64,000 bases of DNA from Hafnia alvei (GTDB lineage Bacteria; Pseudomonadota; Gammaproteobacteria; Enterobacterales; Enterobacteriaceae), in contig NZ_FMIQ01000028.1 in NCBI RefSeq assembly GCF_900095695.1, forward strand, positions 1-64,000, in the 5' to 3' direction. This document shows, one piece after another, positions 1 through 9,923 of this stretch. The position numbers were made by a program, and so were the translations under genes. The notes under the pieces are model-generated. The model had not been told where the DNA came from. It saw nothing but the letters and a program-made list of their open reading frames with translations, and searched no databases. Numbering within the stretch: position 1 is the stretch's first letter; every line of letters starts with the position of its first letter.

Positions 1-76
1 TTAAATGAGCGGCGTTACCGCATGGCGGTCTATGCCCAAAATAATTCAGGTGATTTGAAAGTATGACGGGGCTAAA

Positions 77-781
77 TCAGCTATTTTCCTGCCCATAATA
101 GGCCGTTGCGCCGTGCTTTCGCAGGTAGTGTTTATCCAGCAAAGCGCGCTGCATAGCGTCAATCTCAGGCATCAGTTGGCGGGAGAAAATGCCCATGTAA
201 GCGCACTCCTCCAGCACCACGGCATTATGCACGGCATCTGCGGCGTCGCGGCCCCACGCAAAGGGACCATGTGAATGCACTAATACGGCGGGAACCTGCA
301 TTGGGTCAATATCGCGCTGGGCGAAGGTTTCAATAATCACTTCACCGGTTTGATGCTCATAGTCGCCTTCAATTTCATCTTTATTCATTAGGCGCGTGCA
401 CGGAATGGTGCCATAAAAGTAGTCTGCATGCGTGGTGCCCCAAGCGGGTAGATCAAGACCGGCCTGTGACCAAATGGTGGCATGGCGCGAATGGGTATGA
501 ACGATGCCGCCAATGTGCGGGAAAGCCCGATACAGCGCCAAATGGGTGGCGGTATCCGACGACGGTTTTTTATTTCCCTCCACCACATGGCCGCTGGCTA
601 AATCCACCACCACCATATCTGCCGCCTGCATTCCGTCATATTCAACGCCCGAAGGCTTAATCACGACTCGCCCAGATTCACGATCGATCGCACTCACATT
701 GCCCCAGGTAAATGTGACTAAATGATGCTTGGGCAGAGCCAGATTGGCGTCTAAGACCTGCTGTTTTAATTGCTCTAACAT
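77..781 (-). CDS. sgbE: L-ribulose-5-phosphate 4-epimerase (SgbE/UlaF/AraD family)
   Basis: Class II aldolase-fold epimerase converting L-ribulose 5-phosphate to D-xylulose 5-phosphate, the last step that brings ascorbate-derived pentose phosphate into central metabolism. The zinc ligands of AraD-family enzymes are visible at the expected positions: Asp76, His95 and His97 (HTHS motif) and His171. The 234-residue length fits the family (about 230). An ATG 36 bases further upstream is open, but I chose 781 because a strong AAGGAGG ribosome-binding site precedes it and the resulting N-terminus (MLEQLKQQV) matches AraD/SgbE. The start overlaps the end of the upstream 3-epimerase gene by 7 bases, so the two are probably translationally coupled. 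It is the last gene of the yia-like operon. AraD and UlaF paralogues share these motifs; context favours SgbE (YiaS). Confidence 0.93.
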   Translation of the reverse strand: MLEQLKQQVLDANLALPKHHLVTFTWGNVSAIDRESGRVVIKPSGVEYDGMQAADMVVVDLASGHVVEGNKKPSSDTATHLALYRAFPHIGGIVHTHSRHATIWSQAGLDLPAWGTTHADYFYGTIPCTRLMNKDEIEGDYEHQTGEVIIETFAQRDIDPMQVPAVLVHSHGPFAWGRDAADAVHNAVVLEECAYMGIFSRQLMPEIDAMQRALLDKHYLRKHGATAYYGQENS

Positions 782-1647
782 ACCAAACCTCCTTCCATCA
801 TCTTCGACTCGATCCACTGCCGCGCCTTAATGATTTCCAGCACGGGTTCCGGTGATTTTTCCGTCCACATTTCAATCAAGAATGAGCCGCGATAGTTCAG
901 CCGTTTCAGCGTTTGGAACACGCCGACGAAATCGACGCAGCCATCGCCGAATGGCACATCGCGAAACTGCCCTTGGCTGGTTGCCGTTACCGGATAGGTG
1001 TCTTTCAAATGAATCGCCGCAATGCTATCGATACCCAGTTCCAGCTCGGCAGACACATCATTGCCCCACGCGCTCAGATTTCCCACGTCGGGATAAACGC
1101 TAAACCACGGCGACGAAAGCAGCCGATCCCACTTTTTCCACTTGGTAATGGAGTTCATGAATTCGGTATCCATAATCTCAACGGCCAGCATCACCTGCGC
1201 ACCTGCGGCCTGCTCCACCGCCCACGCCAGACCCTCGGTAAAACGCCGCTGAGTGCCCTCATCTTGCTCTTCGTAATACACGTCGTAGCCCGCAAGCTGA
1301 ATCGTTCTGATGCCTATGTCGCGCGCCAGATGAATCGCTTTCGTCATAATGCTGCGCGCCTGCTGGCGCACATTTTCGTCATGGCTGCCAAATGGAAAAC
1401 GCCGATGCGCCGATAGGCACATAGAAGGAATAGAGATCCCACTTTCCAGCATCGCCCCCACCAGCGAGGTCCGCTGAGCAACGCTCCAGTCTAAACGGCT
1501 AATTCTTTCGTCCGTTTCATCCACCGACATTTCAACGAAGTCGAACCCACAGCTTTTCGCCAGCGCTAAGCGCTCTGGCCAGCTTAAGGTTTTTGGCAGG
1601 GCTTTTTCATAAATGCCAAGTGGATGACGTCGTTTGATGATGTTCAT
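775..1647 (-). CDS. sgbU: L-xylulose/ribulose-5-phosphate 3-epimerase (SgbU/UlaE)
   Basis: TIM-barrel epimerase (xylose-isomerase-like fold) that converts L-xylulose 5-phosphate to L-ribulose 5-phosphate. Metal ligands characteristic of UlaE are recognisable: Glu157 in VEIMDT, Asp187 in YPDVGN, His213 in AIHLKD and a C-terminal Glu in FLIEMW. With the start at 1647 the protein has 290 residues, close to E. coli SgbU/UlaE. This start overlaps the stop of the upstream decarboxylase gene as ATGA. A start five codons upstream (1662) is possible but leaves a longer overlap. Sixth-to-eighth position in the operon matches yiaR in the Klebsiella yiaKLX1X2PQRS order. Confidence 0.93.
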   Translation of the reverse strand: MNIIKRRHPLGIYEKALPKTLSWPERLALAKSCGFDFVEMSVDETDERISRLDWSVAQRTSLVGAMLESGISIPSMCLSAHRRFPFGSHDENVRQQARSIMTKAIHLARDIGIRTIQLAGYDVYYEEQDEGTQRRFTEGLAWAVEQAAGAQVMLAVEIMDTEFMNSITKWKKWDRLLSSPWFSVYPDVGNLSAWGNDVSAELELGIDSIAAIHLKDTYPVTATSQGQFRDVPFGDGCVDFVGVFQTLKRLNYRGSFLIEMWTEKSPEPVLEIIKARQWIESKMMEGGLVC

Positions 1648-2303
1648 CGTGACGCCCCCCAAATTTCATCGATCTGCTGATGAAACGCCTGTGCAACCTC
1701 TTGCGGATGTTCAGCTTCCGACAATGCACGGCCGGCAATAAACGCTCTGACGGAGATATCTTTAAACAGCGCGAGATCCTGTGGCGTGATCCCACCAGTG
1801 ATCGACAGCTCCAACCCCAGATCGGAAAGCTGTTTCATACGATCAAGATCCTGCTGGCTCCAAGATTGCCCGCTAGCCTGAGCATCGCGCCCACGATGAT
1901 AAATCGCCTGACGCACTCCGGCGGCTCGCCAGGCTTTCGCATCGTCGAGCGTCCAATTGCCAAATAGCTCAATTTGAATTTCACCGCCGCGAGACTGAGC
2001 CACCTGATGCGCTTTTATCACCGTCGCCAACGGCGCCGCACAAATCACCGTCATCCAGTTTGCTCCGGCGTCGAAGGCCTCGGTTGCCAAGGTTTCTCCA
2101 GCATCGGCAACCTTGAGATCGGCGACAATAATGCTATCAGGACACATCTGACGCACTGCCCGCACGGCCTGCAATCCTTCACTGATACATAGGATCGTAC
2201 CGGCTTCGATAATATCCACGTGGTTTCTTAGCGCACTCACGCTTTGCAAAGCCTGATTCAGGCTCGTGTGATCCAGCGCGAGCTGAAGCAAAGGTCGGTT
2301 CAT
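1644..2303 (-). CDS. sgbH: 3-keto-L-gulonate-6-phosphate decarboxylase (SgbH/UlaD)
   Basis: Orotidine-monophosphate-decarboxylase superfamily enzyme that decarboxylates 3-keto-L-gulonate 6-phosphate to L-xylulose 5-phosphate with Mg2+. The family signature is seen as Asp62-x-Lys64-x-x-Asp67 (ADLKVAD), with Asp11 and Glu33 also at the positions used by UlaD; 219 residues is normal length. A GAGGAG ribosome-binding site lies 9 bases before the ATG at 2303. The gene starts 13 bases after the kinase gene and overlaps sgbU by 4 bases, giving a tightly packed P-Q-R-S block. Confidence 0.94.
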   Translation of the reverse strand: MNRPLLQLALDHTSLNQALQSVSALRNHVDIIEAGTILCISEGLQAVRAVRQMCPDSIIVADLKVADAGETLATEAFDAGANWMTVICAAPLATVIKAHQVAQSRGGEIQIELFGNWTLDDAKAWRAAGVRQAIYHRGRDAQASGQSWSQQDLDRMKQLSDLGLELSITGGITPQDLALFKDISVRAFIAGRALSEAEHPQEVAQAFHQQIDEIWGASR

Positions 2304-2316
2304 AATGGATAGCTCC

Positions 2317-3843
2317 TCAAGACTTGGCTAACGATGAGCAGCGCACGTGATAGCCATGCAATGCTTCAATCAAATATTGGTAACGGGTAAATTTATGCTG
2401 ATAGGCGCACCACACCGCGCTATCGGGTTCAATGCGTTGAATCGCATGGCTAAGCTGGCTTTGCGCCTGTTTCACGTTGGAGTACACACCGCTGCCCACC
2501 AGCGCCACCAAGGCCGCGCCCAAACAGCCCGTTTCTTCAACCTGTGGTAATTCAACGGGCAAGCCGCTGACATCAGCCAGCATTTGCATCCAGACTTTCG
2601 AGCGCGCCGGCCCGCCGGTAACGCGCAGATTGCGTACCTGAGTAAAACGTTCACGCATGCGATTGAGATGGGTCATGTGGCTAAACACCACGCCTTCGTA
2701 AACCGCCTGTAAAAGATGCTCGCGCCGATGTAGCGATTGCAGACCATAAAAACCGGCGGTCATATCCAAACCGGCATTGCTGCCATACAAAAACGGCAAA
2801 AACATCACGTCGCTGCCGGCCTTCGGTAAGGCACCTACCGACTGGTTAATTTCATCAAAACTGATACCGCCGCACTGTTGGGTCAGCCATTCCAAATTGG
2901 CGGAAGAGGTCGGGCTGGCTTCATGCACGATATAATTATTCTCATCGTCACCCGGCGTATTGGCATAACGCCCATAGACGTAGGGGTAGGATTCGTTCGA
3001 AGAGATGCTCTTGGCAACGCCGCTGGTCACCGCCCAAGTTCCCATCACCGCATTCAGCGTGAATTCATCCTGAAGGCCCGCGCAGATCGCGGTGGACACC
3101 ACATCAAACAGCCCTCCCACCACGGGCGTGCCAGCGCGCAGCCCCGTGGCCTCAGCCACCTCGCGTGTTACTTTTCCGCATATTTCAGTAGAGCCCACAA
3201 TCGGTGGCAGAGCAGAAGAAACCTCAGGTATTCCAAGCCACTGCGTTAACTGGGGGTCATATTCGCCCTGCATCATGTTGTAGAGATTGGATTCAGAAAT
3301 ATTCGTCTCTTCGCAACCGCGTTCTCCCGTCAGGCAGAAACGCAGATAGTCATGCGCCATCATCACTGAGCCAATTTTCTGATAACGTTCTGGCTGATGC
3401 TGTTTAACCCAGCGCAGTAAAGAAACAGGATGGCCGGTCCACAGGGTTTGCCGTGTAAGCGGATAGAGCATTTCAGGCAGCCCATCGCGCTGCCACTGCG
3501 ACACCACGTCAGTGGCTCGCCGATCCGATGACAGCATGGTATTGCCCAGCGGCCTGTTTTCTTTATCTAAGAGAAACAGTCCCTTGCCTTGAGCCGATAT
3601 TCCGATAGCCTGCACCTGCTGACCATTTACACCGCTTTGGCGCAGCAGCATGGCGATAGTTTCTATGCAGGCTTTCCATAGCAGAGACATATCACGTTCG
3701 GCCCAGCCCGGATGCTCACTTATCACCGGCAGTGCTTGGCGGCTAATGCATAATTCCGCGCCCTGCCTATCGTATAGACCGGCCTTGAGATAGGTACCGC
3801 CACAGTCGATACCCAGCCAATATTCCGTGGATGTCGCACTCAT
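2317..3843 (-). CDS. lyxK: L-xylulose kinase (FGGY family, LyxK/YiaP)
   Basis: FGGY-family carbohydrate kinase. The N-terminal nucleotide-binding motif LGIDCGGTYLKAGLYD and the C-terminal VTGGPARSKVWMQMLADVSG-type signature are both visible, so the two actin-like domains are complete. In this operon it is expected to phosphorylate either L-xylulose or 3-keto-L-gulonate ahead of the decarboxylase. The longest open frame starts at 3891, inside a dispersed repeat. I place the start at 3843 (508 residues) because AGGA lies 6 bases upstream and the N-terminus MSATSTEYWLGIDCGGT matches E. coli LyxK. An ATG at 3849 is also possible. The gap to the transporter gene is filled by the repeat at 3872-3985. 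Confidence 0.93.
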   Translation of the reverse strand: MSATSTEYWLGIDCGGTYLKAGLYDRQGAELCISRQALPVISEHPGWAERDMSLLWKACIETIAMLLRQSGVNGQQVQAIGISAQGKGLFLLDKENRPLGNTMLSSDRRATDVVSQWQRDGLPEMLYPLTRQTLWTGHPVSLLRWVKQHQPERYQKIGSVMMAHDYLRFCLTGERGCEETNISESNLYNMMQGEYDPQLTQWLGIPEVSSALPPIVGSTEICGKVTREVAEATGLRAGTPVVGGLFDVVSTAICAGLQDEFTLNAVMGTWAVTSGVAKSISSNESYPYVYGRYANTPGDDENNYIVHEASPTSSANLEWLTQQCGGISFDEINQSVGALPKAGSDVMFLPFLYGSNAGLDMTAGFYGLQSLHRREHLLQAVYEGVVFSHMTHLNRMRERFTQVRNLRVTGGPARSKVWMQMLADVSGLPVELPQVEETGCLGAALVALVGSGVYSNVKQAQSQLSHAIQRIEPDSAVWCAYQHKFTRYQYLIEALHGYHVRCSSLAKS

Positions 3844-3871
3844 AGTCATTCCTGTTATTTGCATTGATTGC

Positions 3872-3986
3872 CCCACCAGTCCCCCTCCCAACCTCCCCTT
3901 GTCAGTGGGAGGAGCCGATCGAGATCTTCACAAACTCCCCTGAACGGCTCCCTCCCCTGCGAAGGGGAGGGTTAGGGTGGGGTCTA
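3872..3986. repeat. Dispersed G/C-rich interspersed repeat, copy 1
   Basis: A 115-base intergenic element with a left arm rich in CCCTCCCAACCTCCCC, an internal GGGAGGAGC-x-GATCGAG, and a right arm GGCTCCCTCCCCTGCGA followed by GGGGAGGGTTAGGGTGGGG. The two arms can pair. A second copy with the same order of blocks lies at 25455-25577. Here it sits inside the yia operon between yiaX2 and lyxK, where it could form a large RNA hairpin affecting relative expression or message stability. Its exact family is not identified. Confidence 0.7.
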
Positions 3987-3987
3987 T

Positions 3988-5325
3988 TTACGCCGCCGTG
4001 CATTTGCCTTCTGGCAATTGCGCACCAGACTGCGTTGGTACATCACATTTCGCAGGCAGCAACAGCGCCAGCAGCGCAGCTATCGCCAGCGACAGGGCAA
4101 GGCAATAAACACCGGCATCTTTGTTGTAATAAGTAATCAGCAACCCAACCGCATACGGCCCGCAAAATCCGCCAAGGTTACCGAGCGCGTTAATCACCCC
4201 ACGCGCCCCTCCCGCCATTTCTGCGCTAAATAACTTGGCTGGAATGGTCCAAAATACGCCCGCAGCCGACTGCAGAAATACGCCGCAGCCCACCAGCATC
4301 GCGTACGACCACCACACATGGTTTTTCAACGTCACAGACAGGAACATGCACGCGGCGAAACCCAGCAGCGGTAAGAACACGAACAGCTTGCGTTTACCGG
4401 TGCGGTCAGAGAGTGAAGAGAAGAGGAACATGCCTGCCATCGCACCGACATAAGGGAGAATGGCCAACATGCCCACCTGCCCCATCGAGGTATGGGTCAG
4501 CTCTTTGAGGATGGTCGGCAGCCACAGGGTGTAGCCGTAAATACCGGTTTGATAAAAGAAGTTCAGCGCGATCAGCTGCCACATGGTTTTATCGGACAGC
4601 ACCGCGCTCAGAGAGGCGTTTTTCACCTCTTTTCCAGCAATCGCGCGCTGCTCTTCGACTAAGGTGGCGATCAGCCAGCTTTTCTCTTTTTCCGAAATCC
4701 AGCGCGCCTCTTGTGGTCGGTCACACACCGCCATAACCCACAGAACCAGCACCGCTACCGACATCAAACCTTCAATGATAAATAGCCAGCGCCAGTCAAG
4801 CGCGGTGATAATCCAGCCCGAAAGCGGTGCCGTGATAATGCCGGCAATCGGCACAAACATAATCACAATCGCATTAGCGCGCCCGCGTTCAGCGTCGGGA
4901 AACCAGTTGCTGATCATCGTGAGCACAACGGGCAGCATTCCCCCTTCCGCCACGCCGAGAGCAAAGCGCAGAAACAGGAGTTGGTAATGATTCGTCACTA
5001 AGCCGGTTAAAATAGAAATAACCACCCACGCGACCAGTGACCAGCCAATGAATTTTTTCCCGCTGCCGTGCACGGCAATTTTTCCACCGGGAACTTGCAG
5101 GAATAAATAACCAATAAAGAAAATGCCACCAGCTAATCCTGCCATAGATGCCGTAATACCGAGATCCGCATCCATGCCTCCAGGCATCGCGAAAGCGATA
5201 TTCACCCTATCCATATAAGAAATAATGCAGGCAATTAAGATCGGAGGAATTATTCTTAGCCATCGCTGGCGTGGAATATCATTCGGTATATTATTTTTAT
5301 GTAGAGTATCAGAGTTAGAGTTCAT
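3988..5325 (-). CDS. yiaX2: MFS sugar-acid transporter, ACS family (YiaX2-like)
   Basis: A 445-residue major facilitator protein with about 12 hydrophobic segments and the anion:cation symporter signature MDRVNIAFAMPG in TM1, FLRFALGVAEGG in TM4 and NWFPDAERGRANA after it. ACS members import hexuronates, galactonate and related acids. By position it corresponds to yiaX2 of Klebsiella, reported as an ascorbate transporter, whereas E. coli uses the TRAP system YiaMNO at this place. The start has an AAGGCG upstream. A 126-base gap separates it from yiaX1. The substrate (ascorbate or diketogulonate) is inferred from the operon. Confidence 0.85.
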   Translation of the reverse strand: MNSNSDTLHKNNIPNDIPRQRWLRIIPPILIACIISYMDRVNIAFAMPGGMDADLGITASMAGLAGGIFFIGYLFLQVPGGKIAVHGSGKKFIGWSLVAWVVISILTGLVTNHYQLLFLRFALGVAEGGMLPVVLTMISNWFPDAERGRANAIVIMFVPIAGIITAPLSGWIITALDWRWLFIIEGLMSVAVLVLWVMAVCDRPQEARWISEKEKSWLIATLVEEQRAIAGKEVKNASLSAVLSDKTMWQLIALNFFYQTGIYGYTLWLPTILKELTHTSMGQVGMLAILPYVGAMAGMFLFSSLSDRTGKRKLFVFLPLLGFAACMFLSVTLKNHVWWSYAMLVGCGVFLQSAAGVFWTIPAKLFSAEMAGGARGVINALGNLGGFCGPYAVGLLITYYNKDAGVYCLALSLAIAALLALLLPAKCDVPTQSGAQLPEGKCTAA

Positions 5326-5451
5326 AACTTCACGCCTTAATCATTATTGATACGGCCCGTACATTAGGATGCACAGATTTCCCCATTGATATGGGTTTAT
5401 TTGGTGAAGACTTAATGCATTTAATCCATTAAATAATTTAAAGTATTACTG

Positions 5452-6411
5452 CTAATTTCGTGTCGCGATATTTAAAGCATTAATTCCATCGCGCAATATA
5501 TCAATACGATGTGCAACGCTAGCTTTAGGATCAATTTCTAATAATTTAATTCCAGCAAAACTTAATGATTCCAAAGGCGCTAGCTTAAACATTTCGGACG
5601 CCAGCTCTACGGTCATTAAACTTTCAGCACAGTTAACCCGAGCGCTTGCGAACGGTGCAAAAGGCGCGTGTAAATCTTGCCAATCACCGTACGCGCCACC
5701 CGTCGATGTACCAGAAAACATCAATGCCTTAAGCACTCCGGCCTGCTGGCTTTGTTGCAGATGCTGTAAGGGCAATGTCGTGTTGCGTCCTTCAATCGCT
5801 GAACGAGCCCAGTTAATGGCTATTCCAACGTCTTGTTCCAGCGCTTGTATCGCCGCAATTTCCTGCTCTAAAGGCAAAAAGCCTTTGCGTGAATCAGGTT
5901 TATTCATTGCGTCGCAGTGTTCAATCACCAGCTCGCACGGCCAGTCCCAGCGCGCAATCTGCTGCATTGACTCAGCAAAACATTCTGCCGCCAGCGCAAC
6001 ATCATCAGAACCAGCCAATGGCGCAGATTGAATCTCCAAGGCGAGGATTTTCTTCATACCAAAGCGATCGTTGGCACGGTTAATTTTATTCAAAATATGG
6101 CGATAGTATTCAACGCAGGCCAAGCGCTGCGCTTTGTCTGCCGAAGCCAAGCCAAAGCCTCCGTGCCCTGCACGACGGCGCATCGTTTCCATAACGGCGG
6201 TGACTACAATCTGCCAGTCCGCAGGGATCTGTTGAAATAAATAGTCACAGCCGTAAGGATGAAGATTTTCCAGACAAGGCTGTTCAATCCCGCGTATTCC
6301 TTCAACGTCCGCAAGGCCACGCCAGAACGCCGTCTCTTGATCGCGATCGCGTTGATGAAATGAAGGTGCGCAGGGGTACGCTCCGACAATAAAGCCGTGA
6401 TTATAATTCAT
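5452..6411 (-). CDS. yiaX1: DUF4862-type protein, YiaX1-like, unknown function
   Basis: A 319-residue soluble protein without signal peptide or membrane segments. The pattern ([10 protein letters not shown] at the start, [39 protein letters not shown]) looks like alternating strands of a TIM barrel with acidic and histidine residues at strand ends, similar to the DUF4862 group. This resemblance is from memory. It occupies the yiaX1 position between yiaL and yiaX2. A good AAGGGA ribosome-binding site lies upstream. A sugar-acid isomerase or lactonase role is plausible, because ascorbate must be hydrolysed before YiaK/Q/R/S can act, but this is inference. Confidence 0.75.
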   Translation of the reverse strand: MNYNHGFIVGAYPCAPSFHQRDRDQETAFWRGLADVEGIRGIEQPCLENLHPYGCDYLFQQIPADWQIVVTAVMETMRRRAGHGGFGLASADKAQRLACVEYYRHILNKINRANDRFGMKKILALEIQSAPLAGSDDVALAAECFAESMQQIARWDWPCELVIEHCDAMNKPDSRKGFLPLEQEIAAIQALEQDVGIAINWARSAIEGRNTTLPLQHLQQSQQAGVLKALMFSGTSTGGAYGDWQDLHAPFAPFASARVNCAESLMTVELASEMFKLAPLESLSFAGIKLLEIDPKASVAHRIDILRDGINALNIATRN

Positions 6412-6448
6412 TGAAAATTATCCCTTGGTGGTGGAAATAATTAATGCT

Positions 6449-6928
<480 letters not shown>

Positions 6929-7927
6929 TTAGAGTGCCTGAATTTTTGCCCATACGCTGTCATCAATGGTGATGCCATTGCGGCGGTTTTCGGCCAGTAG
7001 CTGGGTAAACTCATGGCCCGGCAAGCGGATCGCCACCTCAGGATTAGCGCGCTCCGCCCCTTTCACGTAATCCATAATGCGCTGTAGCTTGGCATCGCGA
7101 GTCGCACCTTCAATTAAACGATCGACCTCAATGGCGATAAAAATTTGTGAAATGCCATATTCGTCAGAGTTGTCCTCTGTAACTTCAGCCACCGATGCAC
7201 CATCAGACAACAGCGTCGCAATCATATCCAACACGATAGATAACCCAGATCCCTTCCAGTATCCCATCGGTAAAATGCGGCGATTTTTCTCTATCACGCC
7301 CGGCTCACGGGTGAGATTGCCCTCGTCATCGAAGCCACCGTCAACGGGCAGTTCGCGCCCTGCTAAACGGTTCACTTCCAACATGCCGTAAGAGAACATC
7401 GACATTGACATATCCACCATGGTGATCGGATTTCCCGGGATCGCCACGATCAACGGATTCGTGCCAATACGACATTCTTTCGCTCCCCACGGCGGCATAA
7501 CGGCAATCGAATTCGTCCAGCAAATGCCAATATAACCTTTCTCAGCGGCCTGCCATCCGTAGCTTCCGCCGCGCATCCAGTGGTTGGCATTGCGCACCGC
7601 AATTAAGCCAATGCCGTGGTCTGAGGCCAAAGACATCGCACGATCCATCATTTTTTTCGCGGTGAGATTGCCGATAGAACGCTGTGCATCCCATTGCTCA
7701 ATCGCCCCCAATGCCAGAACACGCTTTGCCTGCGCGTCAGGGATGATATCCCCCGCCTCAAGCTGTTGAATAAAGCGAGGAAAACGGTTCACCCCGTGAG
7801 AATAGACGCCAGATTCCGTGGTTTGGGCAAACATCGTTGCGCACTCGCTGGCGGTTTCAGCCTGAACGCCACGCGCCAATAGCACCCGTTCAAACTCCTG
7901 TTTTAACTGGTCAAAACTCACTCGCAT
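6929..7927 (-). CDS. yiaK: 2,3-diketo-L-gulonate reductase (YiaK/DlgD)
   Basis: NAD(P)H-dependent reductase of the malate/L-lactate dehydrogenase (LDH2/DlgD) family, reducing 2,3-diketo-L-gulonate to 3-keto-L-gulonate. At 332 residues it matches E. coli YiaK closely throughout, including [14 protein letters not shown] with the catalytic histidine near residue 44 and [17 protein letters not shown]. An in-frame ATG seven codons upstream exists. I chose 7927 because the N-terminus [12 protein letters not shown] aligns with YiaK and GGAG lies upstream. It is the first gene of the operon, facing the divergent regulator yiaJ. Confidence 0.95.
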   Translation of the reverse strand: MRVSFDQLKQEFERVLLARGVQAETASECATMFAQTTESGVYSHGVNRFPRFIQQLEAGDIIPDAQAKRVLALGAIEQWDAQRSIGNLTAKKMMDRAMSLASDHGIGLIAVRNANHWMRGGSYGWQAAEKGYIGICWTNSIAVMPPWGAKECRIGTNPLIVAIPGNPITMVDMSMSMFSYGMLEVNRLAGRELPVDGGFDDEGNLTREPGVIEKNRRILPMGYWKGSGLSIVLDMIATLLSDGASVAEVTEDNSDEYGISQIFIAIEVDRLIEGATRDAKLQRIMDYVKGAERANPEVAIRLPGHEFTQLLAENRRNGITIDDSVWAKIQAL

Positions 7928-7979
7928 AGCGCTCTCCTCGTGATTCAAACAATCTATTTGTTGGTTTTTAAATCTTTAA

Positions 7980-7996
7980 ATTTCACTATGTGAAAT
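7980..7996. promoter_or_regulatory. Candidate YiaJ operator palindrome
   Basis: Perfect 17-base palindrome ATTTCACTATGTGAAAT in the 298-base gap between divergent yiaK and yiaJ, 53 bases upstream of the yiaK start. IclR-family repressors bind short palindromes in such divergent promoters. The assignment to YiaJ is inference. The same gap contains runs of A and T around AAAAACCA/TTGTTTTT that may be additional half-sites. Confidence 0.4.
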
Positions 7997-8225
7997 CAGA
8001 TTCCAAAAAATAATACCGCTCAAATTTTAACAAGTCAAAGCACTGCCGTTTTTTAAAAACCATATAAATCAATTAGTTGTTTTTTATCATTCAAGAACGT
8101 GACGTAAAACACACTTCGGGTAGGGGGAAAATTGGAAGGGAAATAATGCAAAGGAATAACAAAAAATGGCGATAAATTGAGTTAACATCACTGCAGTGTG
8201 ATTTGACTGGAAAGATTAAAGGCGA

Positions 8226-9047
8226 ATGAAAACAAAAGAGAAAGCAACCGAGATCGAGCCAAGCAAAGAAAAACCGGCTGGAAGCCAAAGCCTTTTTCGC
8301 GGGCTACAGCTGATAGAGATCCTGAGCAACTATCCCAACGGATGTCCGTTGGCGCACCTTTCTGAGCTAGCGCAATTAAATAAAAGCACCGTGCACCGCC
8401 TATTACAGGGTTTGCAATCCTGCGGCTATGTCACTCCGGCACCGGCGGCAGGCAGCTATCGTTTAACCACTAAGTTTATTGCCGTTGGGCAAAAAGCATT
8501 ATCTTCGTTGAACATCATCCATGTGGCAGCCCCTCACTTAGAAGCGCTGAATATTGCCACCGGAGAAACCATTAACTTCTCCAGCCGCGAAGACGATCAC
8601 GCCATCTTGATTTATAAATTAGAACCAACGACCGGCATGCTGCGAACGCGAGCCTACATCGGCCAGCACATGCCTCTGTACTGTTCGGCGATGGGGAAAA
8701 TCTACATGGCCTATGGTCATCACGACTATGTAGAGCCTTATTGGAAGAACCACCAAGATGAGATCCAGCCGCTTACGCGCAATACCATCATTCAGCTAGA
8801 TCAGATGTACCAAGAGTTAGAGCAGATCCGCCAGCAGGGAATGGCGATGGACCGAGAGGAAAATGAGCTGGGCGTATCCTGTATTGCGGTGCCGGTCTTT
8901 GATATTCATCACCGCGTGAGTTATTCGGTCTCCATCTCCCTTTCAACCGCCAAACTGGGCATGATTGGTGAGCAGAATCTGTTAAAACCACTCAAAGAGA
9001 CCGCAGCGGCGATATCGCGCGAGCTGGGTCTCAATACCTACGAATAA
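8226..9047 (+). CDS. yiaJ: IclR-family transcriptional repressor YiaJ
   Basis: A 273-residue IclR regulator. The N-terminal winged helix-turn-helix (about residues 22-80, LFRGLQLIEILSNYPNGCPL then LNKSTVHRLLQGL) is followed by the ligand-binding GAF-like domain with the family signature CSAMGKIYMAY and the C-terminal SCIAVPVFD. In E. coli YiaJ represses the yiaK-S operon; here it is divergently placed 298 bases from yiaK, fitting autogenous and operon control. The start is chosen at the first ATG after AAAGG. Confidence 0.92.
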   Translation: MKTKEKATEIEPSKEKPAGSQSLFRGLQLIEILSNYPNGCPLAHLSELAQLNKSTVHRLLQGLQSCGYVTPAPAAGSYRLTTKFIAVGQKALSSLNIIHVAAPHLEALNIATGETINFSSREDDHAILIYKLEPTTGMLRTRAYIGQHMPLYCSAMGKIYMAYGHHDYVEPYWKNHQDEIQPLTRNTIIQLDQMYQELEQIRQQGMAMDREENELGVSCIAVPVFDIHHRVSYSVSISLSTAKLGMIGEQNLLKPLKETAAAISRELGLNTYE

Positions 9048-9073
9048 ACCGCTATTTTGCCTACCGTTGCCGC

Positions 9074-9691
9074 CTAGGCGGTAACGCCTTCACTGGCCAC
9101 CCGCGTCATTAATTCATCAAACATCTGCATAACGTTCAATAACTGCTGGCGCTGATCGTGATGCAGCTTTTGATAACGGCGCTCTACCGGCACCTGACTG
9201 ATTACCTCTGACGCCGCGTAGTGCTCAATTTCGAGCCACCACTGGCCTTGTTCCACACGCAGATTAAGATGGCGAAAATGCAAATCATCCAGAGCAGCAA
9301 AAATATGCGGATAGCAATTCAACACCGCTAACAAACGTTGGCTATCGTCGTTTTTATCTTTGCAGCGGAACCGCACGCCGCCGCGCCCTAAAATATTGCC
9401 ATTACGCGCCCTTAACCTGACGGGCTGCTGCAATCCGGTCGTTCCCTGAAGATGGAAATGGCTACACACCACAAATGAGCGAAATAACGCCGTCGCCTTT
9501 TCACGCACTTCGATCGTTAATCCCTGTGGCAAAGTGACCGTTAAACTACACGGCGATGTGCGCTCGCAGGCATAAGGACGAAAATCACGCGCCACCAGAT
9601 TTAACATCTGCCCAGGTCGATACCCCACAGGTTCACGCGACGTCATCAACCAATGCCACGCCCGACTTAGTAAAGGAACTGCGCTGTTCAC
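9074..9691 (-). CDS. Uncharacterised protein, paralogue A (possibly DUF3156)
   Basis: A 205-residue protein I cannot assign to a function; DUF3156 is my best family guess. It is strongly similar to the protein at 11572-12189: shared blocks are REPVGYRPG, FRSF-V-CHFHL-G-TGLQQP, ILGRG--RF, NDDSQRL-AVL-CYP, and a helical end with LN-MQMF-E-MTRV. No signal peptide or membrane segment. I place the start at GTG 9691 because it aligns with the ATG of the paralogue and both have GGAG 8-9 bases upstream; another GTG is three bases earlier. A palindrome (9065-9086) overlaps the stop codon and faces yiaJ. Confidence 0.7.
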   Translation of the reverse strand: MNSAVPLLSRAWHWLMTSREPVGYRPGQMLNLVARDFRPYACERTSPCSLTVTLPQGLTIEVREKATALFRSFVVCSHFHLQGTTGLQQPVRLRARNGNILGRGGVRFRCKDKNDDSQRLLAVLNCYPHIFAALDDLHFRHLNLRVEQGQWWLEIEHYAASEVISQVPVERRYQKLHHDQRQQLLNVMQMFDELMTRVASEGVTA

Positions 9692-9923
9692 CACTCACTC
9701 TCCATCGACAAGATTCATATTGTTGCGTTAGCCAAGCGCGGCCAACAGGCGGCGTAATATACACAATCCGCAGACTGATGCAAAAGCACTCATAGGGATG
9801 AGGTTTAGAGAGTTGGGGGAGAGGTATTGTGAGGTGAGATTACTATTTATTTACATATTTGCAACTTAATCATAATTCAAATCATGCACACGCTACCGAT
9901 AAGGCCGCGTATGCATGGTTATG

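Noticed and set aside
1-76. End of a further operon gene at the window edge
   Set aside because: The 76 bases contain no convincing reading frame; probably intergenic.
7980-7996. CRP site in the yiaK-yiaJ gap
   Set aside because: The palindrome TTTCAC-TAT-GTGAAA has its half-sites in the opposite orientation to TGTGA-N6-TCACA; better as an IclR-type operator.
8091-8288. 65-codon minus-strand frame starting over the yiaJ 5' end
   Set aside because: Antisense to the clear YiaJ coding region, no family resemblance.
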